From: Pseudocitrobacter cyperus
Lineage (GTDB): Bacteria > Pseudomonadota > Gammaproteobacteria > Enterobacterales > Enterobacteriaceae
NCBI RefSeq assembly: GCF_039889165.1
Contig: NZ_JAYMYY010000001.1
Coordinates: forward strand, 1,550,001 to 1,614,000
Direction of reading: 5' to 3'
DNA: 64,000 nucleotides
The position numbers and the translations under genes were made by a program. Under the pieces are notes generated by a model that saw only the letters and a list, made by a program, of their open reading frames with translations, had not been told where the DNA came from and ran no database searches. Position 1 is the stretch's first letter, and each line of letters begins with the position of its first letter. Shown here one piece after another: positions 35,659-43,463 of the stretch.

Positions 35659-37086
35659 ATGACACCGCGACGCTCGGCCACACACTCCCTGGTTCGCCTG
35701 CTCGGCCACTGGCAGGAAGCGCATTCCCGTACTCCACTGTGGCGGCAACTGGCGCAAGCGCTGCGTTTGTTGATCCTGGATGGACGGCTGCCACTGGAGA
35801 GCCGCCTTCCCGGCGAGCGGGAATTTGCCACCGCGCTCGGCGTTAGCCGAACGACCATTGCCAGCGCACTGGCGCAGCTCCGCGATGAAGGCTATCTGCA
35901 AAGCCGACATGGCAGCGGTTCATGGGTAATGCTGCCAGAAGGCCGCCGTGCAATTCCCACGCGAATGTCCGCTCCTGAGGCACTGGATCTCTCGACTGCC
36001 GCCCTCAGCGCCGGTGCTGAAATTCATCAAGCCTATAGCCATGCGCTAATGATGCTACCAGGTTATCTCAACCACACAGGTTATGATCAACATGGTTTGA
36101 TGGTGCTACGCGAAGCCATTGCCCGGCGTTACTGTTCGCGCGGTCTCCCCACCACCGCTGAAGAAGTCATGCTGGTGAACGGCGCGCTGAGCGGGCTGGC
36201 GCTGGTACTGCGCGCGATGACCGGGCCGGGCGATCGGGTGGTGGTGGAAAACCCCACCTATCCGCTGGCTATCGCCGCCATTCAGGGCGCATCCTGCCGC
36301 CCGGTAGGATTATCGCTACCCGAACAGGGATGGGACACGGACGGGCTGGCCGCGATTATCGCGCAAACTGCGCCGCGCCTGGCCTGGCTGATGCCTGATT
36401 TTCACAATCCAACGGGACGTTGCATGGACAGCGCCACGCGCCAGAGAGTTGCCGACATCGCTGCCCATACTCGCACCACGCTGGTAGTGGACGAAACGAT
36501 GGTCGATTTATGGTATAACGCCCCGCCTCCCCCACCGCTGGCGGCATTCAACTCTGATGCGCCGATTATCACTATCGGTTCGGCCGGAAAGAGCTTCTGG
36601 GGAGGATTGCGGCTGGGGTGGATACGCGCCTCAACGCGGACTCTCTCGGCGCTGGTTCAGGCGCGTGACACACTCGATCTCGGTTCACCGCTGCTGGAAC
36701 AACTGGCGACACTGTGGCTGCTGGAAAATGCCGACTCTCTTTTACCGGAAAGAAGGCGATGGCTCGCACAGCGTCGCGATATGTGCGCCGCACTGATGCA
36801 GAACTATTTTCCTGAATGGCGATTTGCACGGCCTGAAGGCGGGCTCTCTTTCTGGGTTGAATTACCCGATATGCTGGCAACGCAGTTTGCCGCCAGAGCG
36901 GAGGGAATAGGAATACATTTGGGCACAGGCCCACGTTTTGGCCTGGCAGGTGCGTTTGAACGTAATCTGCGTCTGCCGTTTACGCTGGAGGATGACATAT
37001 TGCGGAATGCGTTCGAACGCTTGCAACCGCTCTGGCAGACGCTTGCCGGACAGCAAAGCACCAGCAGACTGCGCAAAATTATTTAA
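35659..37086 (+). CDS. YczR, MocR-type GntR/aminotransferase-fold regulator
   Basis: About 475 residues. GntR winged helix at about 25-90 (LPGEREFATALGVSRTTIASALAQL), then an aminotransferase-like domain with the substrate/PLP blocks PDFHNPTGR (about 247-254), DETMVDLWY and the PLP lysine in IGSAGKSFWGGLRLGW (Lys311). ATG 35659 has AGTGGA 7 bp upstream and leaves room for the divergent promoters; in-frame ATGs at 35569 and 35623 are possible but would overlap the control region. Likely regulates yczE. Effector unknown. Confidence 0.82.
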   Translation: MTPRRSATHSLVRLLGHWQEAHSRTPLWRQLAQALRLLILDGRLPLESRLPGEREFATALGVSRTTIASALAQLRDEGYLQSRHGSGSWVMLPEGRRAIPTRMSAPEALDLSTAALSAGAEIHQAYSHALMMLPGYLNHTGYDQHGLMVLREAIARRYCSRGLPTTAEEVMLVNGALSGLALVLRAMTGPGDRVVVENPTYPLAIAAIQGASCRPVGLSLPEQGWDTDGLAAIIAQTAPRLAWLMPDFHNPTGRCMDSATRQRVADIAAHTRTTLVVDETMVDLWYNAPPPPPLAAFNSDAPIITIGSAGKSFWGGLRLGWIRASTRTLSALVQARDTLDLGSPLLEQLATLWLLENADSLLPERRRWLAQRRDMCAALMQNYFPEWRFARPEGGLSFWVELPDMLATQFAARAEGIGIHLGTGPRFGLAGAFERNLRLPFTLEDDILRNAFERLQPLWQTLAGQQSTSRLRKII

Positions 37087-37133
37087 GGTGATGGCGATCG
37101 AATGAATGCTGTGGCCAGCCCGGGAGCAGAAAT

Positions 37134-37247
37134 GGGTGGGGGCCCTGCCAGCTACATCCCGGCACACGCGTCATCTGCCCTGGCTGCTTCCTTCCGGACC
37201 TGACCTGGTGAACAGAGTAGCGTTGCGGGAGAACCAACAGAGCCCCC
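37134..37247 (-). ncRNA. ffs: 4.5S RNA, RNA component of the signal recognition particle
   Basis: 114-nt RNA read on the minus strand from GGGGGCUCUGUUGG to the complementary GGGCCCCCACCC end. The conserved domain IV with the GGAA tetraloop (GUCCGGAAGGAAGCAGCC) that binds Ffh is intact. It differs from E. coli ffs at only a few positions. Lies between yczR and ybaZ; in E. coli its neighbours are ybaA and ybaZ. Confidence 0.97.
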
Positions 37248-37405
37248 ATTGAGAGCGCTAGTTACCTAACGCGCTGGCGCATTATCCCTGCTGTGCCCGG
37301 CAATTGCAAGCCGTCCGCGGTTACCTGCTGGATTCTTGCGCAGTTCCCACTTCACATGATGTATATTGCTGATTATGCTGACTACTCGTTTATCAGGAAC
37401 AGACT

Positions 37406-37717
37406 ATGGACGATTTCGATTCCTTCCCTCAGCGAGTCTGGCAAATTGTCGCCTCGATCCCCGAAGGCTATGTCACCACCTACGGTGATGTGGCAAGGCT
37501 GGCGGGTTCCCCGCGCGCGGCTCGTCAGGTGGGCGGCGTGTTAAAAAGGCTGCCGGAAGGCTCTACCCTGCCCTGGCATCGGGTGGTGAATCGTCATGGA
37601 ACAATTTCTCTGACGGGGCCTAATCTTCAGCGTCAACGTCAGGCGCTGCTGGCCGAAGGTGTGCAGGTATCAGGAAGCGGGAAGATTGATTTACAGAAGT
37701 ATCGCTGGATTTATTAG
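37406..37717 (+). CDS. atl: YbaZ (Atl), alkyltransferase-like protein
   Basis: 103-residue homologue of O6-alkylguanine-DNA alkyltransferases that binds O6-alkylguanine lesions without repairing them and flags them for nucleotide excision repair. The active-site motif reads LPWHRVVN: Trp replaces the acceptor Cys of PCHRV, the hallmark of ATL proteins. The helix-turn-helix YGDVARLAGSPRAARQVGG is intact. The start MDDFDSFPQRVWQ is preceded by CAGGAA; E. coli annotation has a longer N-terminus not supported here. Confidence 0.93.
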   Translation: MDDFDSFPQRVWQIVASIPEGYVTTYGDVARLAGSPRAARQVGGVLKRLPEGSTLPWHRVVNRHGTISLTGPNLQRQRQALLAEGVQVSGSGKIDLQKYRWIY

Positions 37718-37720
37718 AAA

Positions 37721-37743
37721 AATGCCCTCACCAGGAGGGCATT
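37721..37743. terminator. Bidirectional hairpin between ybaZ and ybaY
   Basis: 9-bp stem AATGCCCTC / GAGGGCATT with a 5-nt loop and A/T runs on both sides, between the convergent ybaZ and ybaY genes. Confidence 0.8.
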
Positions 37744-37748
37744 GAAAA

Positions 37749-38315
37749 TTACGGAATTTGCGTCGGCGCAGGGTCTGCAGAAGAAGGGTTAACCTGCGTT
37801 GGCGATGTTGACGGTACGGTTGTTGCCGCACCGCTCTGCTGCATCGGCACCGCCGTCTGCTGTACCGGAACCAGCGTCAGGTCAGCTTTGGTGCCGCCCT
37901 GGTTGATAATTGGCTGCACGGTATCGGTGATAAAAATAAGCTTATCATTCAGCGTAATGGCGGCGCTCAGTAAGATCCGGGCATTAGGCTGAATATCCGC
38001 CGGGTTGAACGGCAGCACAAAGCTAAACGGAGCCTGTTTACCTTCAGTACGCGTCACTTTCTGCGCAATAACTTTGGACGGCGCATCCGCGAGCGACGCA
38101 TCAGAAACGGTCACGGTCAGCACTGCGTCAGGTGGCAGAGCCACTTTCTGACGGATCCACACAGTACCCGATACATTCGGCTGCTGAATCGCCCCCTGGG
38201 TCGTTCCCGCGGCATTCGGATTCGGCGCTGGGGTCTGAATATCAGCGCTCTTATCTGCGCAGGCAGACAGGGCAACGGCGATGGCTATTCCACTTAACAT
38301 TGGCACGATTTTCAT
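37749..38315 (-). CDS. ybaY: YbaY, glycoprotein/polysaccharide-metabolism-type lipoprotein
   Basis: 188-residue lipoprotein (190 in E. coli). Signal peptide MKIVPMLSGIAIAVALSAC with lipobox at the end, then a Gln/Pro-rich linker, a YbaY/DUF4377-like beta domain (VSGTVWIRQKVALPPDAVLTVTVSD... FNPADIQPNARILLSAAI) and a low-complexity Pro/Thr/Ser tail. Function is unknown; E. coli annotations call it a putative outer-membrane lipoprotein. The start at 38315 is used because it begins the signal peptide; a longer frame from 38375 is not. Confidence 0.92.
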   Translation of the reverse strand: MKIVPMLSGIAIAVALSACADKSADIQTPAPNPNAAGTTQGAIQQPNVSGTVWIRQKVALPPDAVLTVTVSDASLADAPSKVIAQKVTRTEGKQAPFSFVLPFNPADIQPNARILLSAAITLNDKLIFITDTVQPIINQGGTKADLTLVPVQQTAVPMQQSGAATTVPSTSPTQVNPSSADPAPTQIP

Positions 38316-38532
38316 TGCGTTCTCCTTTTCGCTCATGCATCCGCAGGATTTTTTCCTGCCAGAGCGACCATTCATAAACAGTCATAACGGGTTAAGTGTG
38401 GCACAGATCTCCTTTTTTTTCCTGCAAACTGCCATTTATTCAGACTATTGCACCCATCGGACCAGATGCGAAACTGCGTTATACTGTGCTCATCCCTCGC
38501 CGCGGCGATGATAAAAATTACTGAGGAAATTT

Positions 38533-39393
38533 ATGAGTCAGGCGCTTTCAAATTTACTGGCATTGTTGAAACTGGAAAAAATCGAAGAAGGATTATTCCG
38601 CGGGCAGAGCGAAGATCTGGGGCTTCGTCAGGTTTTCGGTGGTCAGGTTGTCGGTCAGGCGCTCTTTGCCGCCAAGGAAACGGTTCCCACTGAGCGCCTG
38701 ATTCATTCATTCCACAGCTACTTCCTGCGGCCGGGCGACAGCCTGAAGCCGATTGTGTATGACGTTGAAGTGCTGCGCGATGGCAACAGCTTCAGCGCCC
38801 GCCGCGTATCAGCCATTCAAAACGGCAAACCGATTTTCTATATGACTGCGTCGTTCCAGGCGCCGGAGCAGGGCTACGAGCATCAGAAAACGATGCCGGA
38901 TGCGCCCGCGCCAGAAAGCTTGTCGTCCGAAACAGAGATCGCTCGTTCGCTGGAGCATCTGCTGCCGCAGGTGCTGAAAGATAAGTTTCTCTGTGAACGA
39001 CCGCTGGAAATTCGCCCGGTCGAATTTCATAACCCATTGAAAGGGCATGTTGCCGAACCGAAGCGTCAGGTCTGGTTGCGCGCTAACGGTACGGTGCCGG
39101 ATGATTTACGCGTGCATCAGAATCTGCTGGGCTACGCGTCAGATCTCAATTTCCTGCCCGTTGCCCTTCAGCCGCACGGCGTCGGCTTCCTGGAAAAAGG
39201 GATGCAGGTTGCAACGATTGATCACTCGATGTGGTTCCACCGCCCGTTTAATCTGAACGAATGGCTGCTTTACAGTGTAGAGAGCACGTCAGCCTCCAGC
39301 GCGCGCGGGTTTGTACGCGGCGAGTTCTATTCGCAGGATGGCGTGTTGGTGGCCTCGACGGTGCAGGAAGGGGTAATGCGCAATCGCGGGTAG
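38533..39393 (+). CDS. tesB: TesB, acyl-CoA thioesterase II
   Basis: Cytosolic thioesterase hydrolysing medium- and long-chain acyl-CoA. 286 residues as in E. coli. A double hot-dog fold; the FGGQVVGQALFAAKETV block and the C-terminal NEWLLYSVESTSASSARGFVRGEFYSQDG block with Asp/Gln/Thr active-site residues are conserved. Divergent from ybaY, convergent with the small lipoprotein downstream across a REP element. Confidence 0.97.
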   Translation: MSQALSNLLALLKLEKIEEGLFRGQSEDLGLRQVFGGQVVGQALFAAKETVPTERLIHSFHSYFLRPGDSLKPIVYDVEVLRDGNSFSARRVSAIQNGKPIFYMTASFQAPEQGYEHQKTMPDAPAPESLSSETEIARSLEHLLPQVLKDKFLCERPLEIRPVEFHNPLKGHVAEPKRQVWLRANGTVPDDLRVHQNLLGYASDLNFLPVALQPHGVGFLEKGMQVATIDHSMWFHRPFNLNEWLLYSVESTSASSARGFVRGEFYSQDGVLVASTVQEGVMRNRG

Positions 39394-39404
39394 TGAAGGG
39401 AATT

Positions 39405-39431
39405 GCCGGGTAGCGCTTACGCTTACCCGGC
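39405..39431. repeat. REP element after tesB
   Basis: 27-bp palindrome GCCGGGTAGCGC ... GCTTACCCGGC, a typical enterobacterial REP, 11 bp past tesB and between two convergent genes. Confidence 0.8.
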
Positions 39432-39441
39432 TTGCAAGGTA

Positions 39442-39663
39442 TTAATCTTTCTCGATCATCTGCACTACATCACTGGTATTAATCTGGCGTTCAGTGCCCT
39501 GCACATCCTTATAGCGGGTCATTCCGGTATCTTTATCAATCTCCGGTTTTCCCTGCGTTACAATCATCTCGCCACTTTTGGTGGACATAATATAATCGCT
39601 TGAGCAGGCAGTTAACAGACTTGCAGCAGCGCCAATTAATACAACAGCCAACATCTTCTTCAT
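39442..39663 (-). CDS. YgdI/YgdR-family small lipoprotein (DUF903)
   Basis: 73-residue lipoprotein. Signal peptide MKKMLAVVLIGAAASLLTAC with lipobox, then the DUF903 signature SSDYIMSTKSGEMIVTQGKPEIDKDTG. The closest E. coli relatives are YgdI and YgdR, located elsewhere; I know no gene here in E. coli K-12. ATG 39663 is preceded by an in-frame GTG. The role is unknown. Same direction as amtB but separated from it by a hairpin. Confidence 0.85.
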   Translation of the reverse strand: MKKMLAVVLIGAAASLLTACSSDYIMSTKSGEMIVTQGKPEIDKDTGMTRYKDVQGTERQINTSDVVQMIEKD

Positions 39664-39772
39664 CACAACTTACTCCCAATAAAAAACCGCAATATATTGG
39701 CCTATGTTAACAATACAGGGAAGACGATGAGTGATTGATGATGCGCAGAAAGGGGCTGAAGATGGAAATTAT

Positions 39773-39796
39773 CTCTCCCTGCTGGCGCAGGGAGAG
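39773..39796 (-). terminator. Terminator after glnK-amtB
   Basis: 9-bp stem CTCTCCCTG / CAGGGAGAG with a 6-nt loop, 10 bp beyond the amtB stop in the direction of transcription. Confidence 0.75.
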
Positions 39797-39806
39797 AAGA
39801 GAGTGA

Positions 39807-41093
39807 TTATGCGTTGTAAGCGTTTTCGCCGTGGCTGTTGACGTCCAGCCCTTCGCGCTCTTGCTCTTCCGGTACACGCAGGCCAACGGTCAGGTCAGCC
39901 ACTTTGTAGCCCACGAACGCCACAATGCCCGACCAGACGATGGTGATGGCGATACTTTCGAGCTGCACCAGCACCTGATGGCCCATCGTGACGCCTTCTG
40001 CATACCCCACACCGCCAAAGGAGGTGGAAGCGAAGATACCCGTCAGGATACAGCCAACGATGCCGCACACACCGTGAACGCCGAAGACATCACACGGGTC
40101 ATCAACACGCAGCCAGCGCTTCAGTATCGTGACGCCCCACAGGCCAGCCAGACCCGCAACGATACCGAGGATCAACGCACCACCGACACCGATAAAGCCA
40201 CACGCCGGGGTAATCCCCACCAGGCCGGCAATCGCCCCGGAACACGCCCCCAGCAGAGACGGTTTACCACGCAGCGCCCACTCACCGAATACCCAGCCCA
40301 GAATCGCTGCCGCGGTCGCCACAACGGTGTTCACGAAGGCCAGACCGGCAATTTCGTTCGCCGCACTGGCGGAACCCGCGTTGAAACCGAACCAGCCAAA
40401 GTAAAGGATAGCGGTACCAATAAACACCATCGGCAGGTTATGCGGTTTGAACGCCTCTTTGCCAAAACCGACGCGTTTGCCAATCAGGTAAGCACCCACC
40501 AGGCCTGCGACCGCCGCGTTGATATGCACAACCGTACCGCCCGCGAAGTCCAGTGCGCCGTGGGAACCCAGCAGCCCCCCGCCCCACACCATATGCGCAA
40601 TCGGGATGTAAGAGAGCGTCAGCCAGATAACCACAAAAATCAGCACCGCGGAGAAGCGAATACGTTCCGCCAGCGCGCCGACAATAAGCCCCACGGTGAT
40701 GCAGGCAAACGAGCCCTGGAAGGCAACGTGAATGTACTGATAGAAAGTGCCCATCGGCGCGGTCAGCGCGATGCCTTTAAGCATCACCCAGTCGAAGTTG
40801 CCGAAAAAGCTGCCGCCGGTACCGAAGGCCAGCGTGTAGCCGTATACCACCCATAACACGCAGACCAGCGCAAACGTGACCGCCACCTGCGTCAACATAG
40901 AAAGGACGTTTTTACCGCGAATCAGGCCACCGTAAAACAGGGCAATTCCCGGAATGGTCATAAACAGCACCAGCGCAGTACAGATCATCATAAAGGCGTT
41001 GTCGGCTTTATCGATCGTCGCCGGAGCCGCCATCACCAGGCCCGGCAACAGCGCCAGAGCCGCCAAACCGGTTTTCAATTTTGCTATTTTCAT
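39807..41093 (-). CDS. amtB: AmtB, ammonium transporter
   Basis: Trimeric inner-membrane ammonium channel, blocked by GlnK when nitrogen is plentiful. 428 residues as in E. coli. A cleaved signal peptide ends LVMAAPA, followed by eleven helices. Pore motifs are intact: DFAGGTVVHINAAVAGLVGA with the first twin His, and CDVFGVHGVCGIVGC with the second. The start MKIAKLKTGLAAL at 41093 matches the family; 41111 does not. Co-transcribed with glnK 31 bp upstream. Confidence 0.97.
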   Translation of the reverse strand: MKIAKLKTGLAALALLPGLVMAAPATIDKADNAFMMICTALVLFMTIPGIALFYGGLIRGKNVLSMLTQVAVTFALVCVLWVVYGYTLAFGTGGSFFGNFDWVMLKGIALTAPMGTFYQYIHVAFQGSFACITVGLIVGALAERIRFSAVLIFVVIWLTLSYIPIAHMVWGGGLLGSHGALDFAGGTVVHINAAVAGLVGAYLIGKRVGFGKEAFKPHNLPMVFIGTAILYFGWFGFNAGSASAANEIAGLAFVNTVVATAAAILGWVFGEWALRGKPSLLGACSGAIAGLVGITPACGFIGVGGALILGIVAGLAGLWGVTILKRWLRVDDPCDVFGVHGVCGIVGCILTGIFASTSFGGVGYAEGVTMGHQVLVQLESIAITIVWSGIVAFVGYKVADLTVGLRVPEEQEREGLDVNSHGENAYNA

Positions 41094-41124
41094 TTTCTCG
41101 ATCCCTATCACTGTGCGCCAGGAA

Positions 41125-41463
41125 TTACAGTGCCGCTTCGTCGGCTTCGCCGGTACGAATGCGAATCACGCGTTGCAGCTCGGCGACAAAAATCTTACCG
41201 TCGCCAATTTTTCCGGTGTAAGCCGCTTTGCTCACCACATCCACCACTTCATCAAGCTGGTCGTCGGCAATGGCGACATCAATTTTTACTTTTGGCAGGA
41301 AGTTAACGCTGTACTCCGCGCCACGGTACAGCTCGGCATGACCCTTCTGACGACCAAAGCCTTTTACTTCCGTCACGGTCAGTCCCTGAATACCAATTGA
41401 AGACAACGCTTCGCGGACGTCTTCGAGTTTGAATGGTTTGATCACCACGGTAACCAGCTTCAT
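41125..41463 (-). CDS. glnK: GlnK, PII nitrogen-signalling protein
   Basis: 112-residue trimeric PII protein that is uridylylated at Tyr51 by GlnD and gates AmtB. The T-loop with Tyr51 (RGAEYSVNFLPKVK) and the B-loop TGKIGDGKIFV are intact. First gene of glnK-amtB with a textbook sigma-54 promoter and two NtrC sites upstream. Confidence 0.98.
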   Translation of the reverse strand: MKLVTVVIKPFKLEDVREALSSIGIQGLTVTEVKGFGRQKGHAELYRGAEYSVNFLPKVKIDVAIADDQLDEVVDVVSKAAYTGKIGDGKIFVAELQRVIRIRTGEADEAAL

Positions 41464-41517
41464 AGATCCCCTCCAGTCAGAATTCGGTAATGGCTGCTGC
41501 TACACGAGATAGATAAA

Positions 41518-41532
41518 GCAAGGGACGTGCCA
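41518..41532 (-). promoter_or_regulatory. Sigma-54 promoter of glnK-amtB
   Basis: On the minus strand TGGCAC (-24; 41532-41527), 5 bp, then TTGC (-12; 41521-41518). This is the full sigma-54 consensus and lies about 55 bp before glnK. Confidence 0.93.
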
Positions 41533-41605
41533 GAAATGAGAAATGCGCCAGAAATGGCCATTTAAGACATGCGACAAAACATTTGCCGGGCAAATGAAAC
41601 AAAAA

Positions 41606-41622
41606 CGCACCATGCGGGTGCA
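41606..41622. promoter_or_regulatory. NtrC site, proximal, upstream of glnK
   Basis: On the minus strand TGCACC-CGCA-TGGTGCG matches the NtrC consensus TGCACYN4TGGTGCA with only the last base off, about 75 bp upstream of the -24 element. Confidence 0.85.
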
Positions 41623-41638
41623 TGATGCGTTGGGGAAT

Positions 41639-41654
41639 TGCACACGCTGGTGCG
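41639..41654. promoter_or_regulatory. NtrC site, distal, upstream of glnK
   Basis: TGCACACGCTGGTGCG, again a one-base-off NtrC match, about 33 bp further from the promoter than the proximal site, on the edge of mdlB. Two sites favour NtrC cooperativity. Confidence 0.82.
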
Positions 41655-41684
41655 TCTGTTAGCAAATTGCTTAAAAAAAGTGCA

Positions 41685-43463
41685 TCAGGCGGTAAGCGTT
41701 TCGTCCTGCGCGCTGGCGGCTAACTCCTCGCCAGCCAGTTGAAGCTGATACATCTGCCAGTAACGGCCTTTCGCTTCCAGTAGTTGCTGATGGGAACCTT
41801 GCTCCACCGCCTGCCCACGATGCAGCACCATAATGGTGTCCGCGTCGACAATCGTCGAAAGTCGGTGAGCGATCACCACAAGTGTGGTGTGTTCCCGCAC
41901 GGCAGCCAGTGCCTGCTGAATTGCCTGCTCGGTGCCGGAGTCGATATTCGCCGTTGCTTCATCGAGGATGAGTACCTGGGGTGTATCAACCAGCACGCGC
42001 GCCAGCGCCAGGAGCTGTTTCTGCCCGACAGAGAGATTATTTCCCTGCTCGCCCAGCCGGGTATAGATGCCCTCACTGAGGCTGCGCGCCAGCTCCGCCA
42101 GTTGCACGGTTTCCAGCGCCTGCCACACCTGCGCTTCGCTGATATCACGCCCCAGCGTAACGTTGGCGAAGAAGGAGTCGGCCAGAACCACCGGATCCTG
42201 CTGCACCATCGCCACGCCCTGGCGCAGCGCCAGATGACTTAGGCTGGCGAGCGGACGTCCCCCCAGGCGGATCTCCCCTGAATTGGGCGGGTAATACCCC
42301 ATCAACAGGCTGGCGAGCGTACTTTTCCCGCTCCCCGTATGTCCCACCAGCGCCACGAAGCTGCGCGCCGGGATCGACAAAGAGATATCCTGCAATACCA
42401 TCCGGTCATCGCGATAGGCGAAAGAGACGTTATCAATATCGATGTCTCCGCTTTCCAGCGGGCGCGAATCGTCGCCGTAATTCTGGCGCGGCCTGTCCAT
42501 CAACTCGAAGACGCGCTCACCCGCGACCACTGCCTGTTGCAGCATCGACTGCTGCGTGGTGAGTTCAATCAGCGGTTCGTTCAGACGCCCCAGATAGCTG
42601 ATAAACGCATACAGTACGCCCACTTCAATCGTGCCGACAGAAGTAAAACCAAACAGCATCAGCAACCCGCACAGCACCAGCGACGAGAAGAGACTCAGCA
42701 GCGGACGCAGCAGGAAACCATCCAGGCGCAGAGTCTGCATGCGCGCCTGATAGTGCTGACGGCTTACCTCGCCGATGCGCTCACCGAAGCGCGCCTGCTG
42801 GCGGAACTGCTGGATCACGCTCATCCCGTTAATGACTTCATTGAAGCCATCATTAATATCTGCCAGGTAAGTCCGCACCCGGCGTACAATCGGCGTGCTG
42901 TAGCGCTGGTAAATCACCATGACCGTCAGCACCGCCGGGAAAATACATACCGCGACTAACGCCATACGCCAGTCGAGGCTGAACATCGCCACCAGCATCG
43001 CCCCAATCAGGGCGGCGCTGCGCAGCACAGTGGCGACCACCGTCACATAGAGATCGCGGATCACTTCTGTATCGTTGGTGACGCGAGAAATCAGTTGCCC
43101 CACCGGCTGGGTATCAAATTCACTCAACGGTTGGCGCAGAGCGGCATCCATCACGTCGCTACGCAACTGCTGAACGACGCCCACCGCAGCCCGGTTAAAG
43201 AGCAGCGACTGGTTATAGTGCAACGTGGCCGCCAGCAATTGCAGGCCGATATAGGCCGCCGCAAGCCCGGCAACGGTGCCGAGCGGCAGCGTATGTTTCG
43301 CCACCATATTGTCGATAAAGTAGCTGATAAGCACCGGGCCGCTCACTTCCGCCGCTGCGGCAATCCATAGCATCACCACGGCGACAGAGAGCGGTTTTCG
43401 CCACGGCGAGCCATAGGCCAGCAGGCGCTTTAACGTCGGCCACAGTTGAGCAAAATTACGCAT
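41685..43463 (-). CDS. mdlB: MdlB, ABC transporter half (permease plus ATPase)
   Basis: Half-transporter of the multidrug-resistance-like ABC type, forming a heterodimer with MdlA; substrate not established. 592 residues (593 in E. coli). Six N-terminal helices, then an ATPase with Walker A GHTGSGKST, signature LSVGQKQLLALAR and Walker B VLILDEATANIDSG. The start MRNFAQLWPTLKRL (43463) overlaps the mdlA stop by 8 bp, so translation is coupled; the longer frame to 43571 lies inside mdlA. Confidence 0.95.
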   Translation of the reverse strand: MRNFAQLWPTLKRLLAYGSPWRKPLSVAVVMLWIAAAAEVSGPVLISYFIDNMVAKHTLPLGTVAGLAAAYIGLQLLAATLHYNQSLLFNRAAVGVVQQLRSDVMDAALRQPLSEFDTQPVGQLISRVTNDTEVIRDLYVTVVATVLRSAALIGAMLVAMFSLDWRMALVAVCIFPAVLTVMVIYQRYSTPIVRRVRTYLADINDGFNEVINGMSVIQQFRQQARFGERIGEVSRQHYQARMQTLRLDGFLLRPLLSLFSSLVLCGLLMLFGFTSVGTIEVGVLYAFISYLGRLNEPLIELTTQQSMLQQAVVAGERVFELMDRPRQNYGDDSRPLESGDIDIDNVSFAYRDDRMVLQDISLSIPARSFVALVGHTGSGKSTLASLLMGYYPPNSGEIRLGGRPLASLSHLALRQGVAMVQQDPVVLADSFFANVTLGRDISEAQVWQALETVQLAELARSLSEGIYTRLGEQGNNLSVGQKQLLALARVLVDTPQVLILDEATANIDSGTEQAIQQALAAVREHTTLVVIAHRLSTIVDADTIMVLHRGQAVEQGSHQQLLEAKGRYWQMYQLQLAGEELAASAQDETLTA

